Position numbers and translations under genes: made by a program. The notes beneath the pieces are model-generated. The model was not told the DNA's origin, did no database searches, and saw only the letters and a list, made by a program, of their open reading frames with translations. From Priapulus caudatus (taxonomy: Eukaryota > Priapulida > Priapulimorpha > Priapulimorphida > Priapulidae), in contig NW_014579478.1 of the NCBI RefSeq assembly GCF_000485595.1, positions 1 to 25,278 of the forward strand: a DNA stretch of 25,278 nucleotides. Direction: 5' to 3'. How positions within the stretch are numbered: position 1 is the stretch's first letter; every line of letters begins with the position of its first letter. This document shows, in pieces, positions 17,055-25,278 of this stretch.

Positions 17055-17815
17055 CAAACACACACACGCACACGCACACGCACACACAGTGACACACTCA
17101 CACTCACACGCACACGCACACGCACTTGCACACACAGTGACATACTCACACGCACACGCACACGCATACACACACGCACACGCACACACACGCACACACA
17201 GTGACACACTCACACGCACACGCACACGCACACGCACACACACGCACACACAAGGACACACAAACACACACACGAGCACACGCACGCACGCACGCACACG
17301 CACACACAGTGACACACTCACACGCACACGCACACGCACACGCACACGCACTCGCACACACAGTGACACACTCACACGCACACGCACACGCATACGCATA
17401 CGCATACGTACACGCACACGCACACGTACACACACGCACACACAAGGACACACAAACACGCACGCACGCACACGCACAGGCACACGCACACGCACACGCA
17501 GTGACACACTCGGACGCACACGCACACGCACTCACATGCACACGCACACGTACACACAGTGACACACTCACACGCACACGCACACACGGTGACACACAAA
17601 CACGCACACGCACACGCACACGCACTCGCACACACAGTGACACACGCACACGCACACGCACACGCACACACACGCACACACAAGGACACACAAACACGCA
17701 CGCGCTCACACGCACGCACGCACGCACGCACGCACACAGACGCACGCACACGCACACACAGTGACACACTCACACGCACACACGCACGCACGCCCGCACG
17801 CACACACACCCACGC
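17055..17815. repeat. 760-bp CA/CACG array with higher-order structure
   Basis: The array is not a plain microsatellite. The interruption GTGACACAC or a close variant recurs at about 17089, 17137, 17201, 17309, 17363, 17501, 17559, 17590, 17637 and 17761, usually as CACACACAGTGACACACTC. A second interruption, CACACAAGGACACACAAACAC, recurs at about 17252, 17444 and 17682. Composite blocks have therefore been duplicated as units. All long open frames here are repeat translations. Confidence 0.93.
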
Positions 17816-17820
17816 AGGTA

Positions 17821-18418
17821 TAAAATAGTAGTTACCTGTCACGAAATGATCAGAACAAATAGTGGAGAATTTTGACGGACTTCAGTGCGTATACCATTTA
17901 CATTTACTCATTTACTTATTTACATTTAAGTGGCAGTCAGCCACTTATGACTTATCACGCCTCTCTGGACTCTTATGTCATTTTGGCAACTCAAAAAAAT
18001 ATCTTTTCCTTATCTGTGCAATATATATGATTGTGACAACCTACTACTATACAAGTTTTCGGCATAAATGCAAGGAAATTAATATGCTTTTGGTTTGGAA
18101 ATGGGGTATTGCGTGTGTAAGATCACGGAGACAGGCTTTTGTTTTCTCCGGCACAGCTGGTTGCTAGGTTAAGAAAGTCCCGGATGTGGCAAAGTTGCCG
18201 TATGTCCGCCCTAACCTATAGGACAATTTTTAATGCAAAACATAAAGAAATATATTTAATTCCGAACATAAACAAAGTTACAGAACAAATAAATGCAGAA
18301 ACAAATAAAATATAAAGAGATACAGAAAGCAGAGGAAAATAAAAACATCGACGAAAGCATAACGAAGCGAAAGCTCTAGCGTTGAGCCACTCAGACCAAC
18401 TTAAAAGTTTTAGATATA
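17821..18418. other. Unassigned sequence
   Basis: No gene is supported. The 101-codon plus-strand frame (17862-18167) opens at GTG and has no recognisable domain. The 3' part (18230-18360) is A-rich with repeated ACAAATAAA/ATACAGAAA words. Confidence 0.5.
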
Positions 18419-18581
18419 GACCCTAACCCTAACCCTAACCCAAACCCTAATCCTAACCTTATCCCTTATCCCAACCCTAACCCTAACCCTATCCCTAATT
18501 CTAAAATATAATAAAATTAGCCAAAAATAATAAAAAATAAAATAAATAATTAGGACAAAATTATAGCCAATCAGAGAAGAG
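18419..18581 (-). repeat. Telomere-like CCCTAA block 4 with A-rich tail
   Basis: CCCTAA, CCCTAT and CCAAAC variants (18419-18500) are followed by AATTCTAAAATATAATAAA, TTAGCCAAAAATAA, AAATAAATAATTAGGACAAAA and TAGCCAATCAGAG. The same order occurs at 18868-18981, so the telomere-like tract and A-rich tail are one repeat unit in two direct copies. Confidence 0.85.
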
Positions 18582-18755
18582 AGCCGGTTGTTTAGTTTTC
18601 AGGACTCCAAAACCGGATCCGGTTGTTTAGACACTTCTAAGTTCGCAGGTAAAATCAAACTATTAATACTGGTACTGGTAGGTCTAGTACTGACAAGTTG
18701 TATTTATTAACCATCATTTTATTATTGAAACGGCCCAAGTGCTTGTGCCATTGAC
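18567..18755 (-). repeat. Repeat E2, right copy (empty site)
   Basis: Inverted copy of the flanks of the fold-back element (13703-13813 plus 14574-14644). Where the left copy carries the 761-bp insertion, this copy has only about 15 bases (reverse-complement reading CCTGCGAACTTAGAA) between TTTGATTTTA and GTGTCTAAAC. It therefore represents the sequence without the insertion, or close to it. Confidence 0.88.
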
Positions 18756-18833
18756 ACCTGCGACCGTGCTGTCACCCTGAAAAAGTTGCGCATTTTCCAA
18801 TATATTTTAGTAGGTCTCAGGGGAGAGATAGTG

Positions 18834-18870
18834 AATATAGAAATCAGTTGTGGATATAGAAATCAGTTAA
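18834..18870 (+). repeat. 20-bp tandem pair
   Basis: ATATAGAAATCAGTT occurs twice about 20 bp apart (near 18835 and 18855), immediately left of the CCCTAA tract at 18868. Confidence 0.75.
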
Positions 18871-18981
18871 CCCTAACCCTAACCCTAACCCTAACCCTAT
18901 CCCTAATTCTAAAATAAAACAAAATTAGCCAAAAATAAAAAATAAAAATAAATAATAGACAAAAGTAGCCAATCAGAGCCG
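18868..18981 (-). repeat. Telomere-like CCCTAA block 5 with A-rich tail
   Basis: Direct copy of the 3' part of 18419-18581. CCCTAA repeats are followed by CCCTATCCCTAATTCTAAAA, AAATTAGCCAAAAATAA, AATAAATAATAGACAAAA and TAGCCAATCAGAG. Beyond CCAATCAGAG the two copies diverge, which marks that word as the unit's end. Confidence 0.85.
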
Positions 18982-19843
18982 TCCCCTAGCGGATCAAAAT
19001 TCAATATATTATGCACGTTACAGACCGAGGGCTAATCACAAAGGTGCAATTATATTTATACCTAAATGCAATTTAACCAAACGATGTTCATTTTATGACA
19101 AATTTATCCATAATATAACTGAAACTATATGTCGTTTATAAGATATTACAACTCTTTTGCTTTTAAATTAATAAATAAGAAACACTCTCGGTCTGTACTG
19201 TAGGCGTGTAGCCCTTGGCTGAAAAGTCGTTTTGCGCAACTTTTCAGATCGTGCGCTTTGAGTGGCGTCACCGTCGTTGTAATCAAACTGTAGTTAGTTT
19301 TAAAACATAAAAAAATATTTCTAATGGTGATTGAACCATGAAACTTTTTATGTAGCGTAACTTCAACCTAAATTAACTGAACATAACCCTAGAACCTAGA
19401 GTAAAGGATCCCTTTACGATTAAAATAACATTTATAACACGAATTACAATTATAGTGCTATTATATTTTATAATAATGAATAAAATGTGTCTTTCTTGAA
19501 AAACACGTCAAAATCATTAATTATCTACTGATCATAAAACAAAACAAAACATTTAAAAATGGCGTATGGCATTTGTTCTCTTGTTTTAATTGCCACGACT
19601 CTCGCGTCTCGTGTTACCATGTTACAGTGTGAGAATTTGTCTTGTTGTGCAGAATAAATTCATCATGAAATTCATGTCCACGTCGGTTTTCATCAAATAT
19701 TATTTATATGTGGTTAGCCATCATAATATGCATAAATTACTGTGATGTACAATAAATGTTTATGAATTTGAATTTTGTGATCGATTCTCATCCAATCAGC
19801 AGCCTTGTGATGAAGTTCCTGTTATCGCAAGTTTTCTAATAGC
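18982..19843. other. Unassigned AT-rich sequence
   Basis: About 860 bp of AT-rich, apparently unique sequence without open frames of note, tandem repeats or inverted repeats that I can see. Confidence 0.5.
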
Positions 19844-19948
19844 TGCGATGTGTTTCTGTCAACGCTCCTCTTGTAACATTAGTCGTATGTGTTATCTTAG
19901 CATTAACATTAGCATTAACTTTACGATGTTTCTGACAACGGCCTCCAG
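19844..19948 (-). mobile_element. MITE-like repeat E1, right copy
   Basis: Reverse complement begins GGCCGTTGTCAGAAACATCG, has a 12-bp-type core (TTAATGCTAATG) and a second motif, GCGTTGACAGAAACACATCG. This is the same plan as 13388-13480 in opposite orientation. The cores differ in length and sequence, so the minisatellite evolves faster than the flanking motifs. Confidence 0.65.
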
Positions 19949-20157
19949 GGTGCTGGCTGGGGGTGGGTGGGGTTAGGAGGGAGGGTGTTATCCCAAGGAG
20001 CGTTTCAGTTCGGGACAACGAGAATAAATAAGGGTATACTTAAGGATTATTTGAGGTATTTTAAGGTATAGGTTATGTAAAATAAGGTATATTTTATTTG
20101 TTCGGAGGGAGAACGTGACGATGTCATGGACAGCTAGCCAACGCTATGTGGTGTGAC

Positions 20158-20185
20158 AAGGTCACAAGGTCACAGCACAAGGTCA
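20158..20185 (+). promoter_or_regulatory. Cluster of three AGGTCA half-sites
   Basis: AGGTCA occurs at 20159-20164, 20167-20172 and 20180-20185, all on the same strand and each preceded by CA or CAA. The first pair forms a DR2 arrangement (2-bp spacer), which is a known nuclear-receptor site geometry. No gene is identified beside it, so function is inferred from the motif only, and a small tandem duplication of ACAAGGTC is an equally simple origin. Confidence 0.35.
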
Positions 20186-20714
20186 ATCACTCGTACGCTG
20201 TAGCGTGACGCGGGGAGGGGGAGGAGGACGCGGGGAGGGGAGGAGGGGGAGGGGAAAGGTAGGATTTCCTGCGGGCGCGTGTTGTCAAACACTAGGCGTA
20301 TAGTGTTGTCCAGGATGAACGGCCAGGATGAAACACACTTGGCCAGGTAAGTGCCGCTAATTAAGCTCACCTGTGCGGCCCTGATTGCTGTCGTTGGCGT
20401 GCGTGTTTACCTGTGGTTTGACAAGTGATCGTGAATTTTCCGACTGTCTTCTCTCACCCCCTCCGACACCTTCCGCATCCGCCGCTGCCGAAGCGGTTGG
20501 CGGGGATTTAGGTGGGAAATGGAGCTCCACACCCTGTTTAGACTTTCTGTTCTTGTTTTGTTGTTCTTTCGTTTCTGTGTCTCGTGCTTGTGCGAAGGTG
20601 CATGAGCGTGCGTGCGGTGCCGTTGTGGTTTGCGTACGAGTGAGTTGTGCGACTGTTGGTCGCATATTACGCTATGTTGCGTGGGCTTGTCGCGGCTAGT
20701 GCGGTGTACTACAC
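20186..20714. other. Unassigned GC-richer sequence
   Basis: Includes a GGGGAGGGG-type purine patch (20211-20260) with a repeated ACGCGGGGAGGGG word. Open frames of about 100 codons on both strands overlap one another and show no recognisable domain. CCAGGTAAGT near 20344 looks like a splice donor but has no coding frame to support it. Confidence 0.45.
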
Positions 20715-21655
20715 TGTGTGCAAAGAAGGTAGATATAAGCACAAGAGCTTACACACGCCGATTTCGCCAGCATTTTTAAAGCGAATTTTTCTCATTAAAA
20801 TTTGGGCCAACCAAATAAAGCAAGACAAGTGTAATACGTGTTCCTACAGCTTTATTATGACACTAAGATGACTGCCGCTTGCGTGGGTCACTGATATTCG
20901 CTTTTACGTGATATGTTGCTCAGCGTACTTGACCTTAGTCAGATGTTAATTGGCTTTCGCAGCGCAGCTGGGATCGCTACATTGTTAGACCGCTATTGTG
21001 TTAGAGGTGTGTCACAAAATTTGAAGCTATAGTGGGCGCCAATAAGGTTGTAGGCAAACGGACTCGGGTTTTCGATCAAATATGCGTTGCGCGCCGATGG
21101 GTTTGAGAGAGCAATTCATAATTTCCGATCTCGTCAGGATACGGCGAGACGCGGCTCGCTTATTGTGATCCGCACCAGAAAGAATTGGACATACTTATCA
21201 CTTACATAATGTTAATAATAAGCCAATAAATAACAATATTCTCTGTAGTAGACTTTTGGCAGTAAGTATACATTACACACGCGCAGAGTGCTAGCATTAA
21301 TCACTATCGGGCACCGATGATTTGTGGAACAGCTCTGGTTGCGTTAAATATTTGCGTGTCCACTAATACCGGGCTTCAAATTTGTGGCTATAACACGTGC
21401 TACACAATAGTGCTGGTAAATATTGTGGCGCATTAGCTCGTGCAAGATTACGACTTTCACCAGCACTACGCTAGCAAATATATGCTAAACGCATAGATAG
21501 TAGCCACGAAGAGGTGAGTGTTTACGCTGGTCATAATAGGCTGAGGAACGTATAACAGTTGCTTCTTTTATTGGTGGCCAAATTTTGATGAGAAAAATCG
21601 GGTAAAAAAATGCGGGCAATGCGGTGTGTAAGCTGCTTGTGTTATTATCTACTCT
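20715..21655. mobile_element. ~940-bp element with long imperfect inverted ends
   Basis: The left end (20715-20895) and right end (about 21490-21655) are imperfect reverse complements over some 170 bp. Shared words include AGCTTACACAC or AGAGCTTACACAC, GCATTTTT, TTTTTCTCATYAAAATTTGG and CTTTATTATGAC versus CCTATTATGACC. The similarity appears to continue inward more weakly (AAATTTGAAGCTATAG near 21020 against GCTTCAAATTTGTGGCTATAA near 21373). No transposase frame is present, so a non-autonomous fold-back or MITE-like element is the best description. The ends are not sharply defined. Confidence 0.65.
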
Positions 21656-22125
21656 TGATGTGTGCGTGGGGGTGCGCGCATGCGTGCGTGCACGCGTGTG
21701 TTTTACATCACAGTACAATCCGTAAGGCTGGGGGTAACAGCGGGACCCTATATGAGTGATAGTTAAGCAAGGGGAGTATAGAAGAAGGTCGGGTGTAGTA
21801 GCCATAGATAGAATACACTACTTAGACTAGATGTTAGTAATACTAGTGTTTCTATATATTTCTATAGGTGTAGCGGAAACATGGGGTTGATGCTGGGGGG
21901 GGGGTCGGTGTTGGCTTTACTTCACGACCTTTCCCACACCGTACTCAGACCACTGCGCCACGCGTGAAGAAGCCAGCGAAAGGTCATCATCTCGTCTTCT
22001 CTCCGATCCGTCAAAGCTCCCGCCGAAAAAAAACGTCGCCTATTTATCGATAAGCTTATTTACATTATTCTAGAATTTGCTGTCGAGTTCCATGATAAAA
22101 TGCGCAGGTCTGCGCTAGGCTTACT
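21656..22125. other. Unassigned sequence
   Basis: Contains a short GTGCGTG/CGCATGCG patch near 21660-21700 and a G homopolymer of about 11 bases near 21895. No gene is supported. Confidence 0.5.
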
Positions 22126-22391
22126 CGGGTTGGCAATTACACACGTCTATAACGTGATCTTCTTCCCCCGTCGCTTGTCGTTGACGTGAGAATGGGATGC
22201 AATCATACTCACCAGTCATTCACGGGTTTGCCTCGTAAAGGGGAAGTTAGAAGATCTATCGACAAGAAAGAAAGCTCGCGTGCGTAGTGGGGGGAGGCAG
22301 GGGGTAAGAAAGGAGATGATAGCGTCGGGAAAGGAGAGGAAGGAGAGAATAGTTGAGGTATTTACCGACGGCGCGTGTTTACTGTTTAGAT

Positions 22392-22452
<61 letters not shown>

Positions 22453-22485
22453 CGTGTGTGCTGTATGTGTGTTGTGTGTGTGTGT

Positions 22486-22521
<36 letters not shown>

Positions 22522-22570
22522 TGTTGGTGTGTTTGTGTGTGGTGTGTGTGTGTGTGTGTGGTGTGTGTGT
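22126..22570 (+). repeat. Segment A, forward copy, ending in (GT)n
   Basis: 22126-22390 is reverse-complementary to 23498-23802 with many single-base indels. Shared words include GTTGGCAATTA, CACGTCTA, GGGATGCAATCA, AGAAGATCTAT, GTAGTGGGGGGAGGCA and GAGAATAGTTGA-GGTATTTACCGAC. The (GT)n at 22391-22570 has its counterpart in the (CA)n at 23321-23490. Confidence 0.88.
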
Positions 22571-22644
22571 GGCGTTGGGCGCTGCGTGGTGGCGTGCGTG
22601 GGCCGTGAAGTGAGATAGAGATGAGTAAGAGAGAGATAGAGAGA

Positions 22645-23309
22645 CGTACGTACATGCGTTGCGGTGAAATGTGTGTATTTCATGCGACCATGAACAGGTA
22701 TATCGCTAGAGTTTTGCTTGACCTGCATCCTGCCTGCTGCTGCGGGGTTGCCTTGAAGCGTTTGTTTGTCTTCAGTAGTAATCGCGAACATTTTTAGACA
22801 GCTTTTTGATATAATAATGAGGAGCTGGAAGAGCGCATGAAGAGCTGAGTTTGGTGAAGGCATGGGAAAGAGAGACCGAGAAAGAGACGATTTTTGGAAA
22901 AGACGAGAGAGAGAGAGCGGCGGAAGACAAGAGAGAAGAGCGAATTTGAACAGGAGAGAGAGAGTGAGAGATAAAGCGAGGCGAGAGAGAGGAGAGAGCG
23001 GCGAGGGATAGAGAGAGAAGAGAGAGAAGAGAGCAGAGCGAGGACGCCAGAGAGAGGGTAGAGAAACAGAGAAACATAGAGAAAGACAAGGCCAGAGACC
23101 GTCCGCGAGAAACCACAGAGCCTTAGACGACCCAGACGATCCCCTAACGCGCCGCCGCTGCCCCCGCCCGCACATTCTTAACAATACTGTCATAGTGTCA
23201 TCACACACCTTTGATAGGAGGCAAAGGCCCCAAATGCAGTGGCGCGTCACACGAGCTACATCGCACAGCCGTCTCGCGTGGTGGATAAGATAGGATGCTT
23301 GCATGGTTT
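22645..23309 (+). repeat. Segment B, copy 1 (0.66 kb)
   Basis: Direct repeat of 23864-24473. Shared words in order are CGTACGTACATGC, GTGTGTATTTCATGCGACCA, GACCTGCATCCTGCCTGC, CGTTTGTTTGTCTTCAGTAG, GATATAATAATGAG, GGGAAAGAGAGACCGAGAAA, a long GA-rich stretch, CGCCGCCGCTGCCCCC and AGGATGCTTGCATGGTT. The copies differ mostly by short indels. Open frames on the minus strand are (Ser-Leu)-rich translations of the GA tract. Confidence 0.9.
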
Positions 23310-23318
23310 CATCGGCCT

Positions 23319-23319
23319 N
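23319..23319. other. Single ambiguous base (N)
   Basis: One N lies between the end of segment B copy 1 (23309) and the start of the (CA)n of the inverted A copy (23321), exactly at the junction of the two duplicated blocks. Confidence 0.99.
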
Positions 23320-23320
<1 letters not shown>

Positions 23321-23355
<35 letters not shown>

Positions 23356-23802
23356 ACAAACAGAACACACACACAGCCACACACACACACACCACTACTA
23401 CCACGACTGACACACACACACACACACATACACACACACACACACACACAACGACACCACTACACACCAACACACACACACAACACACGACACCCATCTA
23501 ACCGAAGTAAGACACAGCGCCGGTCGGTAAATACCTTCAACTATTCTCTCCGTTCCTCTCCTTTTCCCGACGCTAGTCATTCCCTTTTACCCCCTTGCCT
23601 CCCCCCACTACGGCACGCTGCAGCCTTTCTTTTCTTGTCATAGATCTTCTATACTTCCCTTTTACGATTGGCAAACCGGTGATTTATGACTTTGGCGTGA
23701 GTATTGATTGCATCCCATTCCTCACGTCGAACGACAATGCGAGCGGTCTGGGAAGAAGCATCTACGTCTATTAGACGTGTCCTGCTAATTGCCAACCGAG
23801 CT
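23321..23802 (-). repeat. Segment A, inverted copy, starting with (CA)n
   Basis: Reverse complement of 22126-22570. It begins with CA/ACC-rich microsatellite sequence (23321-23490) and ends TAATTGCCAACCGAGC (23787-23802). It holds extra bases relative to the forward copy, notably around 23735-23775. Confidence 0.88.
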
Positions 23803-23814
23803 ATAAGTATCTTG

Positions 23815-23845
<31 letters not shown>

Positions 23846-23863
23846 ATGCGTGCGGGCGTGCGC
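23815..23863 (+). repeat. (GCGT)n microsatellite
   Basis: About ten GTGC/GCGT tetranucleotides with slight degeneracy link the inverted A copy to segment B copy 2. Confidence 0.92.
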
Positions 23864-24211
23864 GCGTACGTACATGCTTGCGTGTGAATGTGTGTATTTC
23901 ATGCGACCATGACACAGGTATTCCTAGAGTTCCTTGACCTGCATCCTGCCTGCCTGCTGCCGGGTCCTTAACGTTTGTTTGTCTTCAGTAGAAAACGCGA
24001 ACATTTTAGACAGCTTTTGATATAATAATGAGAGAGCCGGAGAGCAGCATGAGAGAGCTGATGGGTGAAGGCCATGGGAAAGAGAGACCGAGAAAGAGAC
24101 GAATTTTGGAAAGAGAGAGAGAGAGAGCGAGCGACAGACAGAGAGAGAGACGAAATTTGAAAAGAGAGAGAGAGTGAGAGATAAAGCGAGCGAGAGAGAG
24201 AGCGAGCGAGC

Positions 24212-24256
<45 letters not shown>

Positions 24257-24473
24257 CCAGAGAGAGGGAGAGAAACAGAGAAACATAGAGAAACAGAGAG
24301 ACCGAGACCGAGAAACACAGAGTTAGACAGACAGACGATCCCTACCACGCCGCCGCTGCCCCCCCACTCTTAAATATGTCAATGTCATACACACTTGATG
24401 GAGGCAAACCATGAAGTGGCGGTAACACGGTTGCACAGGAGTCTGCGTGGTGGTAGAGGATGCTTGCATGGTT
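23864..24473 (+). repeat. Segment B, copy 2 (0.61 kb)
   Basis: Direct copy of 22645-23309 with the same word order. Its GA tract is more regular than in copy 1 (a nearly pure (GA)n run at about 24211-24250). The unit continues beyond GCATGGTT into TATAAAGTATAATAACTG, whereas copy 1 breaks off close to the N. Confidence 0.9.
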
Positions 24474-24592
24474 ATAAAGTATAATAACTGTGGTAGGCGT
24501 ATACTGTATATACTATGTTGTGAAAGCTTCGTGGTTATAACGGATTTATGCATGGTTATAAAGTATAATAACTGTGATGGGCGTATGCTGTC
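24463..24592 (+). repeat. ~38-bp direct repeat pair
   Basis: GCATGGTTATAAAGTATAATAACTGTG followed by RTRGGCGTATNCTGT occurs near 24467-24508 and again near 24551-24592, about 84 bp apart. The intervening sequence also contains a partial GTGGTTATAACGGA. Confidence 0.88.
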
Positions 24593-24659
24593 TAAATGTT
24601 TCCGCTGGCGTGCCCTTTACAAAGCCTCTATAACCAGTAGGTAGATATGTGGAACAAAG

Positions 24660-24900
24660 GGGCGAGATAACGCTGTCACGGAAGGAGAGAGTGAGAGGGA
24701 GAGAGAGGGGATGTGGAGGGGAGGCTATGCGCGCGCACGAGAGAGAATGAGAGATAGGTAGCGAGAGAGTGTGGGAGAGGGAGCGAGGGAGAAAGAGGGT
24801 AAGATCGGCAGATAGAGAGGGAGAGTGAGGCAAAGAGCGAGCGAGAGTGAGAGAGAGAGGGGGAGGGAAAGCGAGCGAGAGCGAGAGAGAGCTAAGAGAT
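24660..24900. repeat. GA-rich low-complexity tract
   Basis: Degenerate GAGAGGGAGAGAG and GCGAGCGAGAG sequence. Minus-strand frames here are Ser/Leu/Pro-rich repeat translations. Confidence 0.9.
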
Positions 24901-25044
24901 TTTACTGTGTCGTGAGTTGGCGCAAAATCTCTAATGTTAATGTTAATTATTTAAATTTCATAAACAGTACGACACATTATGCTGACGTATAGAATGGTGA
25001 CAGGGCCGCCTCGGTCGCCCACATCTTTTTTTCTCCCCCTTACC
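24901..25044. other. Short unassigned stretch
   Basis: Includes TCTCTAATGTTAATGTTAAT near 24930, which resembles the minisatellite core of repeat E1 but lacks the CCGTTGTCAGAAAC motif. Nothing else is recognised. Confidence 0.4.
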
Positions 25045-25278
25045 CCCCCCACCTCTCTCTCTCTCTCTCATCTCTCTTTCTCTCCATCTGCTTCTCTCAT
25101 CATCTCTCTCTCCTCTCTGCTTTCTCGCTTCATCTCTCAGTCAGCGATCTTCTGTCCTCTGTCCTGCTGTCTCTACTCGCTGCATCTCTCTCGTCATCGT
25201 CATCCTCTCTCCTCTCTGTCTCTGCTCCGTCTCTCTCTATCTCTCCTCTCATGTCCATGTCTCGTCTCATCACTTCCT
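25045..25278. repeat. CT-rich low-complexity tract, cut by window end
   Basis: CTCTCTCT runs with CATCTCTC, GTCCTCTGTCC and CGTCATCGTCATC interruptions continue to the last base. The tract is roughly complementary in composition to the GA tract at 24660-24900. Confidence 0.9.

Noticed and set aside
16992-17842. Long open frames of over 150 codons on both strands
   Set aside because: They are Thr-His or Cys-Val runs translated from the CA/CACG array and exist in several frames at once.
22216-23388. 390-codon minus-strand frame
   Set aside because: It is open because of the (GA)n and (GT)n content of segments A and B. It crosses the N and has no recognisable domain.
1-25278. CRISPR array or prokaryotic operon
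   Set aside because: There are no regularly spaced identical repeats with unique spacers. The tandem arrays are contiguous, and the overall content is animal-like.

Overview
This window looks like non-coding, repeat-dominated DNA from an animal nuclear genome. The evidence is the density of (CA)n, (CT)n, (GA)n, (TA)n and (GAT)n microsatellites, several degenerate minisatellites, TTAGGG-type repeats, LTR, LINE and DNA-transposon remnants, and candidate spliceosomal introns. A marine invertebrate such as a mollusc is a reasonable guess, but the taxon is an inference. I find no host protein-coding gene, rRNA, tRNA or CRISPR array that I can support. Nearly all long open frames are either translations of microsatellites or start at non-ATG codons in unstructured sequence.

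Layout. 1-3770: microsatellites, a CpG-rich promoter-like patch near 790 and short tandem repeats. 3771-5350: a (TTC)n tract, a probable minus-strand LTR with its polypurine tract (about 4255-4672), and a roughly 32-bp degenerate minisatellite. 5450-8640: CA/CG and CT microsatellites, a roughly 17-bp minisatellite, a dispersed repeat whose first copy has a Helitron-like end, a cruciform-prone inverted repeat around telomere-like DNA, and a second telomere-like block. 8640-11437: mostly unassigned DNA with a LINE 3' end, a 14-bp minisatellite and a 24-bp telomere-derived array that runs into a 543-base assembly gap (11438-11980). 11981-13390: a 31-bp minisatellite and a (GAT)n tract.

13388-19948 is the most structured part. 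A 2.05-kb DNA transposon (14885-16933) has perfect 29-bp terminal inverted repeats and repeated subterminal motifs. It carries a decayed minus-strand transposase-like gene that can be followed, through frameshifts and one stop, to a plausible C-terminus. Beside it lies a 761-bp fold-back element (13814-14574), inserted in an older repeat. A second, inverted copy of that older repeat at 18567-18755 lacks the insertion and acts as a paralogous empty site. A further repeat pair (13388-13480 and 19844-19948) encloses all of this in inverted order. A 760-bp CA-type array with higher-order structure lies inside.

19949-25278: a cluster of nuclear-receptor-like half-sites, another long inverted repeat of about 940 bp (20715-21655), and a block (22126-24473) where one 0.65-kb segment occurs twice in direct orientation and its neighbour twice in inverted orientation around a single N. 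That last block may be an assembly or haplotype duplication. The window ends in GA- and CT-rich tracts.
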